DNA of 36,480 nucleotides from Desulfovibrio sp. (GCA_024683955.1 JAIKXS010000056.1:1-36480); one strand, 5' to 3'; shown: positions 8,341 to 17,975, counted from the first letter of the stretch. The notes: generated by a model not told the origin, from the sequence alone. Made by a program: numbers and translations.

Positions 8341-8858
8341 CAATCCCGGTGCACGGCATACCGGCTGACTGACCGGAGTGATCCACATACCTACCATTAC
8401 CCAATAAAGGAAAGATATCTCCCGTGGCGGGCACACAACCATTACCTTGGACAAAAAACTTCTTGAAGAGTAATACAAGAAAAAGACGTTACCCAAATTT
8501 GCGGTAACGTTTCCTCTTTACAGCTACGTAACAAATGTCCGTAACCTTTCCCGGTGGTCCGTGACTCTACACCGGGCCGACCGGAGTCGGATGCTGCCGG
8601 AAAGCATCCCCGCCGACACCCGGCCGTGGGTAATGACACAACCATCAACAAAAAAACGCAGGAAACGCCATGTCTTTCCCTGCGGCATAAAATGGCATAC
8701 GTTTTCGTTGTATGACGCACGATGGGAACAGACAGGCAGCCGTTACGCCGTGACTTGCAGAAAAACACCCCTGCATGCGGACGTGAAAAGAACCGCAACA
8801 TACAACAAAAGCCAGACATGGGTTCCCTAAAAAAAACGAAAGGACAGAGGATCTCACA
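8341..8858. other. Gene-free region upstream of pfk
   Basis: No intact gene is supported. A minus-strand open frame covering much of this stretch and the 5' end of pfk has the cysteine-rich, low-order look of an antisense shadow. The region holds one strong palindrome near 8486-8510 and presumably the pfk promoter, which could not be located with confidence. Confidence 0.45.
8486..8510. terminator. Long near-perfect palindrome upstream of pfk
   Basis: Arms ACGTTACC (8486-8493) and GGTAACGT (8503-8510) enclose CAAATTTG, itself a palindrome, so almost the whole 25 bases pair with one extra base. On the minus strand it is followed by CTTTTTCTTG, like a terminator; on the plus strand by TTTCCTCTTT. 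It could instead be an operator for pfk. The role is not decided by sequence. Confidence 0.45.
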
Positions 8859-10151
8859 ATGCCCCTCAATACACAGATTCAGACACTCGGTGCCCGAAAA
8901 ATAGACTCTCCCCTTCCCTACAATAATCTTGAAGACGACAAGCAGGTCCAGGTTTTCGTCGACAAAGACTGCAGCCAGGAGATCGACCCCCAGATTCTTT
9001 CCCTGGAGGCGGCCGGACCCAGAAAGAAACTCTACTTCAATCCCACCCAGGCAAAATGTGCCATTGTCACCTGCGGAGGGCTTTGTCCCGGCATCAACGA
9101 CGTCATACGTGCCATCGTCATGGAGGCGCACCATGCCTACCATGTTCCCTCGATCATCGGCATTCCCTACGGCCTTGAAGGATTTATCCACACCTTCAAC
9201 CACAACTTTATCGAGCTTACCCCCTCCAAGGTTTCAGACATACACCTTTTTGGCGGCACAATTCTCGGTTCATCCCGCGGTCCACAGGATGCCGAGGACA
9301 TCGTTGATACCCTCGAACGCTGCAATATAAACATCCTCTTTGTCATTGGCGGCGACGGCACCATGAAGGCAGCGCAGATGATCAGCAATGCGATTCAGAA
9401 TCGCGGTCGCAAGATAGCGGTTATCGGCATCCCGAAAACCATTGACAACGACATCAACTTCATCCCCCAGTCCTTCGGCTTCGAAACCGCGGTCTACAAA
9501 GCCACGGAAGCGATTGAATGCGCCCATACCGAGGCATGCGGCGTTCCTCACGGCATCGGCCTTGTGAAACTCATGGGCCGGGAAAGCGGCTTCATCGCCG
9601 CACAGGCGACGCTGGCCCTTAAAGAGGTGAACTTCGTCCTTATTCCGGAGGCTCCCTTCACCCTTGAAGGCGAAGGAGGCGTTTTGCAGGCTCTGGAACA
9701 GCGTCTTCTCAAACGCGGCCACGCGGTCATCGTCACCGCTGAAGGCGCAGGCCAGCACCTTCTTGAACGTACAAGCGAAACCGACGCGTCAGGGAACGTG
9801 GTTCTCGGTGACATCGCGGTGTATCTGCGCAGGGCCATCAAGAACTATCTAAACAGCCACAATGTGCGCCACACCATCAAATACATCGATCCAAGCTACA
9901 TCATCCGCTCCGTTCCGGCCAATTCTTCGGACAAGGTCTACTGCGGCTTTCTCGGCCAGTACGCTGTCCATGCCGCCATGGCCGGACGCACGGACATGGT
10001 CGTCGCCAAGGTGCAGGGCCAGTACGTGCATCTGCCCTTCGAGATTGTGACCCGCTCACGCAGGAAGCTCAACATTCATTCGGATTTGTGGCGCGCGGTC
10101 CTTGAATCAACCGGACAGGGAACCCTTAAAGGAATGCTGCCGGAGGATTAA
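8859..10151 (+). CDS. 6-phosphofructokinase, probably ATP-dependent (TP0108/plant-like type)
   Basis: Cytosolic glycolytic enzyme phosphorylating fructose 6-phosphate to the 1,6-bisphosphate. At 430 residues it is longer than E. coli PfkA (about 320) and fits the longer plant/spirochaete/trypanosome-like group. Motifs seen: CGGLCPGIND from residue 72, the donor-site GGDGT at 164-168, the catalytic PKTIDND at 192-198, and MGRESGFIAAQA from 239. In this superfamily a Gly at the fourth position of GGDGT favours ATP, whereas Asp there favours pyrophosphate, so the Gly-plus-Lys (PKTIDND) combination suggests an ATP enzyme. This is inference. GAGG lies about 8 bases before the ATG. addA starts 4 bases after its stop. 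Glucokinase is encoded about 9 kb away. Confidence 0.9.
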   Translation: MPLNTQIQTLGARKIDSPLPYNNLEDDKQVQVFVDKDCSQEIDPQILSLEAAGPRKKLYFNPTQAKCAIVTCGGLCPGINDVIRAIVMEAHHAYHVPSIIGIPYGLEGFIHTFNHNFIELTPSKVSDIHLFGGTILGSSRGPQDAEDIVDTLERCNINILFVIGGDGTMKAAQMISNAIQNRGRKIAVIGIPKTIDNDINFIPQSFGFETAVYKATEAIECAHTEACGVPHGIGLVKLMGRESGFIAAQATLALKEVNFVLIPEAPFTLEGEGGVLQALEQRLLKRGHAVIVTAEGAGQHLLERTSETDASGNVVLGDIAVYLRRAIKNYLNSHNVRHTIKYIDPSYIIRSVPANSSDKVYCGFLGQYAVHAAMAGRTDMVVAKVQGQYVHLPFEIVTRSRRKLNIHSDLWRAVLESTGQGTLKGMLPED

Positions 10152-10155
10152 GCAG

Positions 10156-13100
10156 TTGCACGGTCTTTATCAGATCAAGGCGTCCGCCGGAAGCGGAAAA
10201 ACCTATACGCTGACCCGGCGTTTTCTCGATCTCCTTGAGAAGAAAAACCCGCTGAACAGTATTGTCGCCATCACGTTTACCAACGCCGCTGCAGAAGAGA
10301 TGCGAAGCCGCATCCTTCTGCAGCTGAAAAAAAATGCGCTCGACAGAACGCTGAAGGAGGAAAAACGCCGGCAATCCCTCTCCCTTCTCCGAAACATCCT
10401 CTATAATTACACGGCGCTCAATGTGCGCACCATAGACAGCCTTCTTCTGCATATTGTCCGCACGGCCGCCCTCTCTCTTTCCCTCGATCCGGATTTCGAG
10501 CCCGTTTTCTCCGAAAAGGAAACCGTTCTACCCTGTCTTGAAATCCTGGCCGGCAAAGCCCTCCGGGGAGATGATGAGCTTGCCGCCCTCTTTACGCACG
10601 TCATGTCCTGCCTCTATGAGGAAGGCGATGCGGAAGGATTCAGGGCCAGGACGAAGCTTGAAAATCTCCTTACTCCGCTTTTTTCGGCCATTCTTCTCAA
10701 GAAATGCGAAGCCCTCAGCCCCTCGACGCTCGTACGGGACGCCTACCGCGGAAAAAAGGAAACAGTCCGGGAATGCGCCGAAAGCCTTCTCGAGGCAGGA
10801 GAGGGATTTCCATGGCTTGCCAATGCAAAGAAAGCTCTTCTTCCGCTGGCGGACGGAACAAGGACAAGCTCCTCCTCGGTCTATCTTTCCAAAACCAGCG
10901 TGGCGGAACTCTTCTCAAAAAACGCGCATATCGACGCGGATCTTCTTCAACCGGAGTATGAACGCCTCAAGGCCTCTCTTGCAGCCGTTCTCCGCCTGAA
11001 AAACGCCGTTGGGACCATGCCTTTCATCGAGCTTGGCAAGCGCATGGTTTGCGAATTCGAACGCGGCGAAAACGCCGCGGCCTCCTTGCATACAGCTGTT
11101 ATCCCCATGCTTGTGCGAGCCATATTTGACGGGATACTTGAAGTAAACGAAACGCTTTTCAGGCTCGGGAACCGTACAAAACACCTTCTGATTGACGAAT
11201 TCCAGGATACGGATGACGGACAGTGGGCGGCGCTGCAGGATCTGGTCGTCAACACCCTTGCCCTCGGGGGCTCCTTCACCTGGGTCGGTGATATAAAGCA
11301 GTCGATCTACGGCTGGCGCGGGGCCAATCCCGAACTCTTTGACGGTCTCCTCGACATGGATATCCTGACAGACCTCGCCGAGAAGAAGGATGTCCACAGG
11401 GAAGTGCTCCCCTACAACTGGCGAAGCCGCAAAGCCATCGTCGACTTTAATAACGCCCTCTACGCGCCCTTTGAAAACGAAACGTCCGTGCATGAGGTTT
11501 TTACGAAGGCCCTGCCGAAGGAGACACCGGTCACCGAAGCATATATGTCCCGTTCGGTAGTCCGAACCCTGAAAACCTTCAGCCAGGCAAAGCAAGATCT
11601 CCCTCCCTGCAATGACGCGCAGGAGGAAGGGTTTGTGGAGCTTTTTGAAACGGAGAGGGAAGAGGCCGCCCCGGTGCTCGCCGAGCGCATACTGAAGATT
11701 CACGAACGCCGGGCGTGGTCGGAAATTCTTGTTGTCGTGCGCAGAAACAGCGAATGCCAGTCCCTGGCGGAAACGCTGCTTGAAGGTGGCGTTCCCGTCG
11801 TGACGGAAAACAGCCTTCTCCTTGCGAAGCAGGGCGTCATCATCGAAAGCATTGCCCTGATACGCTTTCTCCTCTGGCATGAGGAAACATCCCTGGCCAT
11901 CCTTCTTGCCGGAAGAATTCTCGACCTGCAGGCAGTCGACGACACCTTTTCGCAGGATGCCCTTTTTACCGGAAGCCTCGAGAGAAGAAAACCTCTGGAA
12001 GAAACCTTCATAGAACTCTGGCCGGATCTCTGGAAGCGCTTTTTTCTTCCCTACCTCGATGCAGCCACCCTCCACTCCCCCTACGACCTCATAAGCGAGT
12101 GGTACAACGTCCTGCAGGTGGAAACACGCTTTCCCGAATCCATCGTCTTTTTCCGCCGTTTCCGGGAGGTGCTCCACAGGGCAGAAGAAGAGCAGTGCGC
12201 AACACTCTCCTCCTTTCTGGAATACTGGAACAGTTGCAACGGGGATGAAAAGGTCCCCATGCCGGAAAACATGGACGCCGTGCGCATTATGACCGTTCAT
12301 AAAGCCAAGGGACTCGAGGCGCCCGTGGTCTTCTTCCCCTGGGAAATGCCGACTGTCAAAACCCAGGAGCGTCTTCTTTTCGAGGAACATGGCGGACTGC
12401 ATCTCGCTCTGCGCATGAAAAAAGAGACAGTCGACGCCTATTCGACAAGCTACATGAAGGTTCTTGAAGAAGCCGTGAACATTCTCTATGTTGCCACGAC
12501 ACGGGCCAGGGAGGAACTTTACGTCCAGCGTATACGCTCAAGGAATGATGCCAAGGATCTGCTTCTCAATCTCTGTGAAGAAGCGGGCATCGTGTTTCCC
12601 TCCAGCTACGGCAGGGAGCCCGCGGGAACCCGAGTCGCCCTCGACGAGCCGGAGACGCCTCCAACCCCTCCTCTTCAGCCGTCCCTTCCCCCGGAAGAAA
12701 AACCCCTCTCATGGCTTCCCGCCCTGAAAATACTTCACGCGCCTCTTTCGTCACGCAGGGCAAAGGCCCTCGACATGGGACTTTTGCTCCACAGAGCCCT
12801 TGAGTTGATCAATCCGGAAGAAGCCGTTCAGAAATCCGTGGAGGAAGCGGTTTCAACGGCGATTCGCACCATTGGCTGTGAAAGACTCGTTTCCCGTGAA
12901 GCACGAGACAGACTTTTCAGGGCCGTTGCCTGGTTTCTGGAACAGAAGGAAAGTCGCATCTGGCTCGCGAAAGGACTTCGCGAACACGCCCTTCTTGACG
13001 AAAATGGATCCATGCTGCGCTGCGACCTTCTCGTCCCCTGCCGGGACCACCTCCTTGTTGTCGACTATAAGAGCGGCGCACCGCAAAACGAGGACGTTAA

Positions 13101-13236
13101 GCAGGTCAGAAGGTACATGAAGGCGCTTGCCCAAGCGGGCGCACGCGCCAGGGCGGTCCTTGTCTACCTCGAGATGGAGCGCTTTCGTCTCATTGAAGAA
13201 AAAAAAGAATACGGGCTTCGGCAAACATTCGCCTAA
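10156..13236 (+). CDS. addA: AddA/RecB-like UvrD-family helicase-nuclease
   Basis: Large superfamily 1 helicase with a C-terminal nuclease, expected to process double-strand DNA ends for recombination with the AddB-like protein at 15029. The TTG at 10156 is chosen (1026 aa): GGAGG in the end of pfk lies 9 bases upstream and the protein then starts right before the Walker A. An ATG at 10102 overlapping pfk by 50 bases is less likely. Helicase motifs in order: ASAGSGKT (9-16), ITFTNAAAEEMRSR, IDEFQDT (~346-352), VGDIKQSIYGWRGANP, YNWRSRKAIVDFNN, VRIMTVHKAKGLEAPVV, and LYVATTRAREELYV. A PD-(D/E)XK nuclease follows with His879, Asp957, Asp970 and Lys972 (DYKSG). All catalytic residues look intact. 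Confidence 0.9.
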   Translation: MHGLYQIKASAGSGKTYTLTRRFLDLLEKKNPLNSIVAITFTNAAAEEMRSRILLQLKKNALDRTLKEEKRRQSLSLLRNILYNYTALNVRTIDSLLLHIVRTAALSLSLDPDFEPVFSEKETVLPCLEILAGKALRGDDELAALFTHVMSCLYEEGDAEGFRARTKLENLLTPLFSAILLKKCEALSPSTLVRDAYRGKKETVRECAESLLEAGEGFPWLANAKKALLPLADGTRTSSSSVYLSKTSVAELFSKNAHIDADLLQPEYERLKASLAAVLRLKNAVGTMPFIELGKRMVCEFERGENAAASLHTAVIPMLVRAIFDGILEVNETLFRLGNRTKHLLIDEFQDTDDGQWAALQDLVVNTLALGGSFTWVGDIKQSIYGWRGANPELFDGLLDMDILTDLAEKKDVHREVLPYNWRSRKAIVDFNNALYAPFENETSVHEVFTKALPKETPVTEAYMSRSVVRTLKTFSQAKQDLPPCNDAQEEGFVELFETEREEAAPVLAERILKIHERRAWSEILVVVRRNSECQSLAETLLEGGVPVVTENSLLLAKQGVIIESIALIRFLLWHEETSLAILLAGRILDLQAVDDTFSQDALFTGSLERRKPLEETFIELWPDLWKRFFLPYLDAATLHSPYDLISEWYNVLQVETRFPESIVFFRRFREVLHRAEEEQCATLSSFLEYWNSCNGDEKVPMPENMDAVRIMTVHKAKGLEAPVVFFPWEMPTVKTQERLLFEEHGGLHLALRMKKETVDAYSTSYMKVLEEAVNILYVATTRAREELYVQRIRSRNDAKDLLLNLCEEAGIVFPSSYGREPAGTRVALDEPETPPTPPLQPSLPPEEKPLSWLPALKILHAPLSSRRAKALDMGLLLHRALELINPEEAVQKSVEEAVSTAIRTIGCERLVSREARDRLFRAVAWFLEQKESRIWLAKGLREHALLDENGSMLRCDLLVPCRDHLLVVDYKSGAPQNEDVKQVRRYMKALAQAGARARAVLVYLEMERFRLIEEKKEYGLRQTFA

Positions 13237-13278
13237 GCCCGTGCCTGGTCGTATTGAAACCCGGTCTTCCGTACGCTG

Positions 13279-13295
13279 CAACCGCCGGTTGTTTT
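13279..13295 (+). terminator. Possible weak terminator after addA
   Basis: CAACC (13279-13283) and GGTTG (13287-13291) form a short stem followed by TTTT, about 43 bases after the addA stop. The stem is short, so this is tentative. If real, addB would need its own promoter. Confidence 0.3.
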
Positions 13296-13455
13296 GCTGT
13301 TCCAAAAGGGTGCAGAATACTCCCGCACTCATAGAACGATCAGCACACGAAGGACCCGGGCAGAACGGTCAGCACTCTCGCCGTCCGTCCCCGTCTCGGC
13401 CGATTAGTCACGTTCCTTCAATATGCAAAAAAGAAGGCTATTCTTTCTTGAAATG

Positions 13456-14469
13456 TCAGTTAGCGCCTCTGAGTGAATAGTCAAGGTTGTAGTTTGAAAT
13501 GGACGGATTGGGACCTAGGTCGCAGTCAATAGTCACATTCACATCGATGAACCCCATGGTACGGTTATTCATTATAATATCGGGAGAGGCTTGAACAGCA
13601 ACTTTCGTTTTCAATGAAATGGTTGCTTTGTTAGGATTTTCTTTCGAAATCTGAAGATTTACGTTCAGCCCCGCAGTGTTTCCCTTCTCATCTACATTGC
13701 CAAACTGGAAGTTTTCTCCATCAAATACCGGGAATCCCTCAGGAACAGGTGCCTTGATCGGGTTGTCCTTTCCCAGGATAAAAAGAGTGCTCGGCGAGCC
13801 AAAGATTGTCTGACACATCATGGAAGTTAAAAATAATCGTGAAGTTTCATCCGGAATTGTTTTTTTCAGGTTTTCAAGCACTTGCTCTGAGTTTATTTTT
13901 TGACCATTAATTTCAAGATTTTGCCTCTTATAGTCACCTAAAAATTGTTCATGAAAACCGTCTTGATTCTTCTTCGAGTTAATATATGTTTTCTGATAGT
14001 TAACAAAATTCGTTTTCAAGGCCTGCACGGTCTGTTCCATGTCTTTTTTAGAAATTTCAGAACAGTTCCTCCATCCCTCTATAAACTTCAGCAAATCTCG
14101 TCGGCCTGTTTTTGCCAAAATATTTTTTGCAAGACCTTGTAGTGATTCCGGCATGTTTGCAATAGCCAGTCTATCCTGAACCTTGTCTAAAAAAAGCTTT
14201 GATTTTTCTGATAATTGCGGAGATGTGCCTTGCAGGTTATCTTCCGTAGCATTGGGTAAAGGCGACTCTCTCAGCATATTCCCCATAGCCTGATCTAATC
14301 GGTTCTGCCGGGCTTCGAGTGTTGAACGAAAAGAAAAAAAATCTGAGATCCTTTGCAAAAGTTTACTGAATCCGGTTTTTGCCTCTATTCTATTGTCATC
14401 TGTCATTGTAAACACGGCATTTGCATTAATGCTGTTGATCAGCTGACTGGAATTTCCAATAATCGTCAT
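13456..14469 (-). CDS. Unknown 337-aa protein in AT-rich island between addA and addB
   Basis: A complete gene with a strong ribosome-binding site (AAGGAG, 5 bases before the ATG) but opposite in strand to addA and addB. Its base composition is visibly more AT-rich than both neighbours. The protein is hydrophilic with no Sec signal or membrane segment. The N-terminus is rich in Ser, Asn and Thr (MTIIGNSSQLINSINANAVF), followed by a helical part with FSKLLQRISDFFSFRS and NRLDQAMGNML, a middle helical region, and a C-terminal beta-rich part with alternating residues (VAVQASPDIIMNN..MGFIDVNVTIDCDLG). I do not recognise the family. The flexible N-terminus and foreign composition would fit a secreted effector, but this is speculation. 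Confidence 0.75.
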   Translation of the reverse strand: MTIIGNSSQLINSINANAVFTMTDDNRIEAKTGFSKLLQRISDFFSFRSTLEARQNRLDQAMGNMLRESPLPNATEDNLQGTSPQLSEKSKLFLDKVQDRLAIANMPESLQGLAKNILAKTGRRDLLKFIEGWRNCSEISKKDMEQTVQALKTNFVNYQKTYINSKKNQDGFHEQFLGDYKRQNLEINGQKINSEQVLENLKKTIPDETSRLFLTSMMCQTIFGSPSTLFILGKDNPIKAPVPEGFPVFDGENFQFGNVDEKGNTAGLNVNLQISKENPNKATISLKTKVAVQASPDIIMNNRTMGFIDVNVTIDCDLGPNPSISNYNLDYSLRGAN

Positions 14470-15028
14470 AGCATCTCCTTGTGCTTATATCCGTACGGGA
14501 TATTTCATATGGAATTTTATCAAAAGGATCTTTTCAACTGCCACTTCTTGGCTTTGAATGGATAATTCACTGCTCAAAAAAATAAATTATAGTAAATGCA
14601 AAGATATACATGCATACGTATTGCAATGCCACATGCAGTCTTTTATGTGACAATCTCATTCCCATGTGTTCTACAGAAGTGTTGTTTCTTGTGATTCACG
14701 GGCTTACCCCGGCATCTGCAATGTCTCAGTGTCTCTCGCCGGACAAATGCTTTTTAAGGGCGGATTTGAAATTCCGGAAGACTTTCATGAAAAAGAGACC
14801 GGATCCTTCACAAAGAAACGCGTTCATCTTCATCTCCAGGGACACACACCGCGTGACCACGAGAATGGATGTCCCGAACACGCGATCTGCAACATGCCTT
14901 CATCTGACGACAACAATACATCATTCCTAATATAATTTTAATTGCGATTTCGAAGTATATCAAGCTAAATGTTTTAAATCCATAAGGCGTGCAATATCGT
15001 GTACGTCATAGAAGAGAAGACAAGCATC
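14470..15028. other. Gene-free AT-rich gap upstream of addB
   Basis: About 560 bases between the divergent unknown gene and addB. AT-rich from 14480 to about 14630 and again at 14920-14990, with an ordinary-composition middle. Open frames in the middle are short, lack ribosome-binding sites and match nothing I know. Promoters for both flanking genes should be here. No repeat or insertion-element end was recognised. Confidence 0.45.
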
Positions 15029-17944
15029 ATGCCCGCATCTCCCTTTGTTCTTTTTTCATGGCGTCGTTCATTTCTTGCCGATCTGACCTCCTTTATCCAT
15101 AACGAGACAAATGGACATCCTGAACGTGCTCTTCTCGTTATTCCGAGCACGAGACCATGGCGCTATCTTGTCGACGAATACCGGAGCAGGCATCACGTAG
15201 GACTCCTTCCCAAGGTTGTCACCCTAGAGGACTGTCTTCGCGCCTGGCTTCAGGCAAACGCCATTCCCGTACGCCCCTACGCCACGTCTCTTGACACCAT
15301 CTCCATTCTTTTCGACATCGTTTCCTCCTGTTCCGCCGACGAGCCCTTTCTGCAAAGCCATTTCGCCTCCCCGGACCTCGCGCGATTTTGGCCTGTCGGC
15401 AGGCGTCTTGCCGGCCTGCTCGATGAAATATACCGGCAGGGAAAAACGCCAAGGGACATCCATTTGCCCGACGCGGAAGAAGCCAGATCCTTCATTCCCC
15501 TCCTGGCATCTCTCGGCAGAATCCATCATGACTATCAGAGAACCCTTTCGGAACAAAATCTCTCGACAAAGGCCATTGATCTCTATCTTGCAGCGGTCAG
15601 GGGAGAGAAGACGCCTCCGGCTCTTTCCCCCTCGGAAGAGCGTCGCCTCATTATAGCGGGCTTCTCGGTTCTTGACGGCGCCGAGGAGATCCTGCTCCGC
15701 AGGCTCTGGGAACAGGGCGCCGTCATGGCCCTTCACACCGACCAGGCTCTTATCGGAACAGGGCCCTGCCACCATGCAGCCCTTCCCCACAGAACGTGGA
15801 TGAGCAGGTGGCATGCCGAAGGCGTCTGCTTCGAAGGCGATTCTCCGGAGGGCCCGCGGCCGGCCCTGCATTTCTTCGCGGGCTACGACAGCCATTCCGA
15901 GCTTGCCGCACTGAACCGGGATATAGCCAGACGGACGGGGAAGAAGGAATCCCAGGCCGTCATTCTGCTGGACCCGGGGCTTCTCATGCCTGTTCTGCAC
16001 AGTCTCCCCGAAAAGGACGTGAATATATCCCTGGGCTATCCGTTCCTTCGTACGCCACTTGGGCAACTCCTCCATGAACTCCTCGTCCTTCTTGAACACC
16101 GTGAAGACACGGAATACAGGACCTCGGACATTGTCCATCTCCTGCACCATCCCTATATCTGGCGCGTACTCGAAAACGCGGAGGAAAACGGACAGAACCC
16201 GCAGCGTTCCGCGGTCGATCTCGCATCCTTCGACGAAACCCTTCTTTCCGGGAAACGAACGCTGAGCATCGGGGAACTTCTCTCCGTCTACCCGGGTTCA
16301 GCGGAACAGAAAGAGATCCTCGGTGCTCTTTGCACCCTGCTCTTCGACCGGATAGGGAATGCGAACTGTCTCGAAGACCTCGCGGACGCCCTTGAGGAGC
16401 TGCTCGAAAAACTGTGCGGCGATGCGGACGAGACCATGATCTCCCGTCCTCTCGACCGGGAATCCTTTGCCGTCCTCCAGGCCAGTGTTCTTCCGTCCCT
16501 TGCGGAAAACGCCATGTCGGGGAAGCCCGTTTCACGGGCCCTTCTGCGCACGATTCTCAACGACATGCTTTCCGAAGAACGCATCCCCTTTGAAGCAGAC
16601 CCCCTCACTGGCATACAGATCCTCGGACTTTCCGAAACCCAGCTTCTCCACTTCGACCATGTCTACATTCTCGACGCCACTGACGATCTTCTCCCTGGCG
16701 GCAACGCACCCGACGTCTTTCTTCCCGACGAGCTGCGCCTGCTCCTTGGTATGCCGAATCAGGAAACGAGAAGCCAGAAAAACGAATACAATATCTTCAG
16801 GCTGATTGAAGGAAGCGGGCTGGCGAGCTTCTACTGGCAGGAGGGATTGGAAAAAGGCGGCACGGGAAGAAAGGTTAGAAGCCGTTTTGTCGAGCAGCTG
16901 ATCTGGGAGGCGGAGCAGGAACTCGGGCGTGTTCTCGGGCCCAATGATGAACCGCTCGAAAGCGCACGCGCCGTTCTGACCCAGAGCCGCGACGAACGTG
17001 TCGCGCTCCGAAAAACGGACGCTATGGCGAAAAAACTGCACACGGTCCTCGAAAAGCCGCTCTCAGCCACGCTTCTTGACGGCTATCTCTCCTGTCCCGC
17101 CCGCTTTGCGAGAGAACGGATCCTTGAGCTCAAAACCGTCGACGAAACAAGCGAACGCGACCTTCCGCTGCGTATTGGCAGTGCCGTCCACAGCATACTT
17201 GAACGGCTCATTGGGCCGTTTCTCGGCCGCGAGATGTCTGCGAACTGCGTGACAAAGGAGATGATCGATCAGGAAGTGGAAAAAAGCCTTGCAAGCGATG
17301 AACTCAGGGGAATTCATCCGCTTACCTACTACATTTTGCGGGTCTCCATGAAAAATCTCCTCGGACGTTATTTTGAAACGATTCCGAAGAGCACGGCCCT
17401 CGCTCTTGAGGCGAAAATAAGACGGAGATTCTGGCGTGCCGGAGAAAACGAGTACACGCTCTTCGGCATTGTGGACAGGATTGACAAAAGGAACGACGAA
17501 ATCGTCATTCTCGACTATAAAACAGGCGCTCCCCATTTACCGAAAAAAGAACTGTGGAGCGACGAAAACCTGTTTACGGAGATCGAGGCTGTTCTCAGTA
17601 AAGAAAAACCCGTCGAAAAGGCCTCCGCCCTTCTCGATGAGATCCGTCCGCTTCTTCCGAGCATTCAGCTCCCGCTCTACATGGTGCTGACCGAAGAATT
17701 CTGCAGGGAAAAGTTCAAAAACCCCGCCGCAAACGCCGCGCTTGTCAATCTCGCAAAGGACGGAAAGGAACTGCCCCTTTTTTCCGGAAAGGACCCCGTT
17801 CCGCCTGAAGAGCGGCTCAGGTACTGCCGGGACATTCTCGCACTTCTCATCTACTGCCTTGAAAAAAACCCCTCCTTTGAGCCGATCGTCGGCGACTCCT
17901 GCAAGTTCTGCGCATACGCCGATCTCTGTCTCGTAACACGGTAG
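15029..17944 (+). CDS. addB: AddB-like PD-(D/E)XK nuclease with iron-sulfur cysteines
   Basis: Large partner of the AddA-like helicase-nuclease. From the ATG at 15029 it is 971 residues; a GTG at 14999 in the same frame is an alternative and neither has a strong ribosome-binding site. The N-terminal half is a helicase-like fold without a Walker A, as expected for AddB. The C-terminal nuclease has His721, Asp816, Asp829 and Lys831 (DYKTG). A cysteine at 689 (SCPARFARERI) together with Cys958, Cys961 and Cys967 at the extreme C-terminus forms the four-cysteine pattern known to hold a 4Fe-4S cluster in AddB. The usual addB-addA adjacency is broken here by the AT-rich island, and the order is addA then addB. 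Confidence 0.87.
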   Translation: MPASPFVLFSWRRSFLADLTSFIHNETNGHPERALLVIPSTRPWRYLVDEYRSRHHVGLLPKVVTLEDCLRAWLQANAIPVRPYATSLDTISILFDIVSSCSADEPFLQSHFASPDLARFWPVGRRLAGLLDEIYRQGKTPRDIHLPDAEEARSFIPLLASLGRIHHDYQRTLSEQNLSTKAIDLYLAAVRGEKTPPALSPSEERRLIIAGFSVLDGAEEILLRRLWEQGAVMALHTDQALIGTGPCHHAALPHRTWMSRWHAEGVCFEGDSPEGPRPALHFFAGYDSHSELAALNRDIARRTGKKESQAVILLDPGLLMPVLHSLPEKDVNISLGYPFLRTPLGQLLHELLVLLEHREDTEYRTSDIVHLLHHPYIWRVLENAEENGQNPQRSAVDLASFDETLLSGKRTLSIGELLSVYPGSAEQKEILGALCTLLFDRIGNANCLEDLADALEELLEKLCGDADETMISRPLDRESFAVLQASVLPSLAENAMSGKPVSRALLRTILNDMLSEERIPFEADPLTGIQILGLSETQLLHFDHVYILDATDDLLPGGNAPDVFLPDELRLLLGMPNQETRSQKNEYNIFRLIEGSGLASFYWQEGLEKGGTGRKVRSRFVEQLIWEAEQELGRVLGPNDEPLESARAVLTQSRDERVALRKTDAMAKKLHTVLEKPLSATLLDGYLSCPARFARERILELKTVDETSERDLPLRIGSAVHSILERLIGPFLGREMSANCVTKEMIDQEVEKSLASDELRGIHPLTYYILRVSMKNLLGRYFETIPKSTALALEAKIRRRFWRAGENEYTLFGIVDRIDKRNDEIVILDYKTGAPHLPKKELWSDENLFTEIEAVLSKEKPVEKASALLDEIRPLLPSIQLPLYMVLTEEFCREKFKNPAANAALVNLAKDGKELPLFSGKDPVPPEERLRYCRDILALLIYCLEKNPSFEPIVGDSCKFCAYADLCLVTR

Positions 17945-17975
17945 ACCGAAAACGCGGCGGAACGGAAGACGGCCC

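Noticed and set aside
8442-9203. 253-aa minus-strand open frame upstream of and overlapping pfk
   Set aside because: Overlaps the start of pfk, is rich in Cys and Arg, and shows no family motifs or ribosome site.
10915-12402. 495-aa minus-strand open frame opposite addA
   Set aside because: It lies fully antisense to a helicase-nuclease with intact motifs, has a shadow-type composition rich in Gly, Phe and His, no good ribosome-binding site and no recognised domain.
14666-14935. Possible 89-aa plus-strand gene in the gap before addB
   Set aside because: No ribosome-binding site, no recognisable family and an overlapping competing frame of similar length, so coding could not be supported.
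15224-16150. 308-aa minus-strand open frame opposite addB
   Set aside because: Antisense to the clearly coding addB, with irregular composition and no family resemblance.
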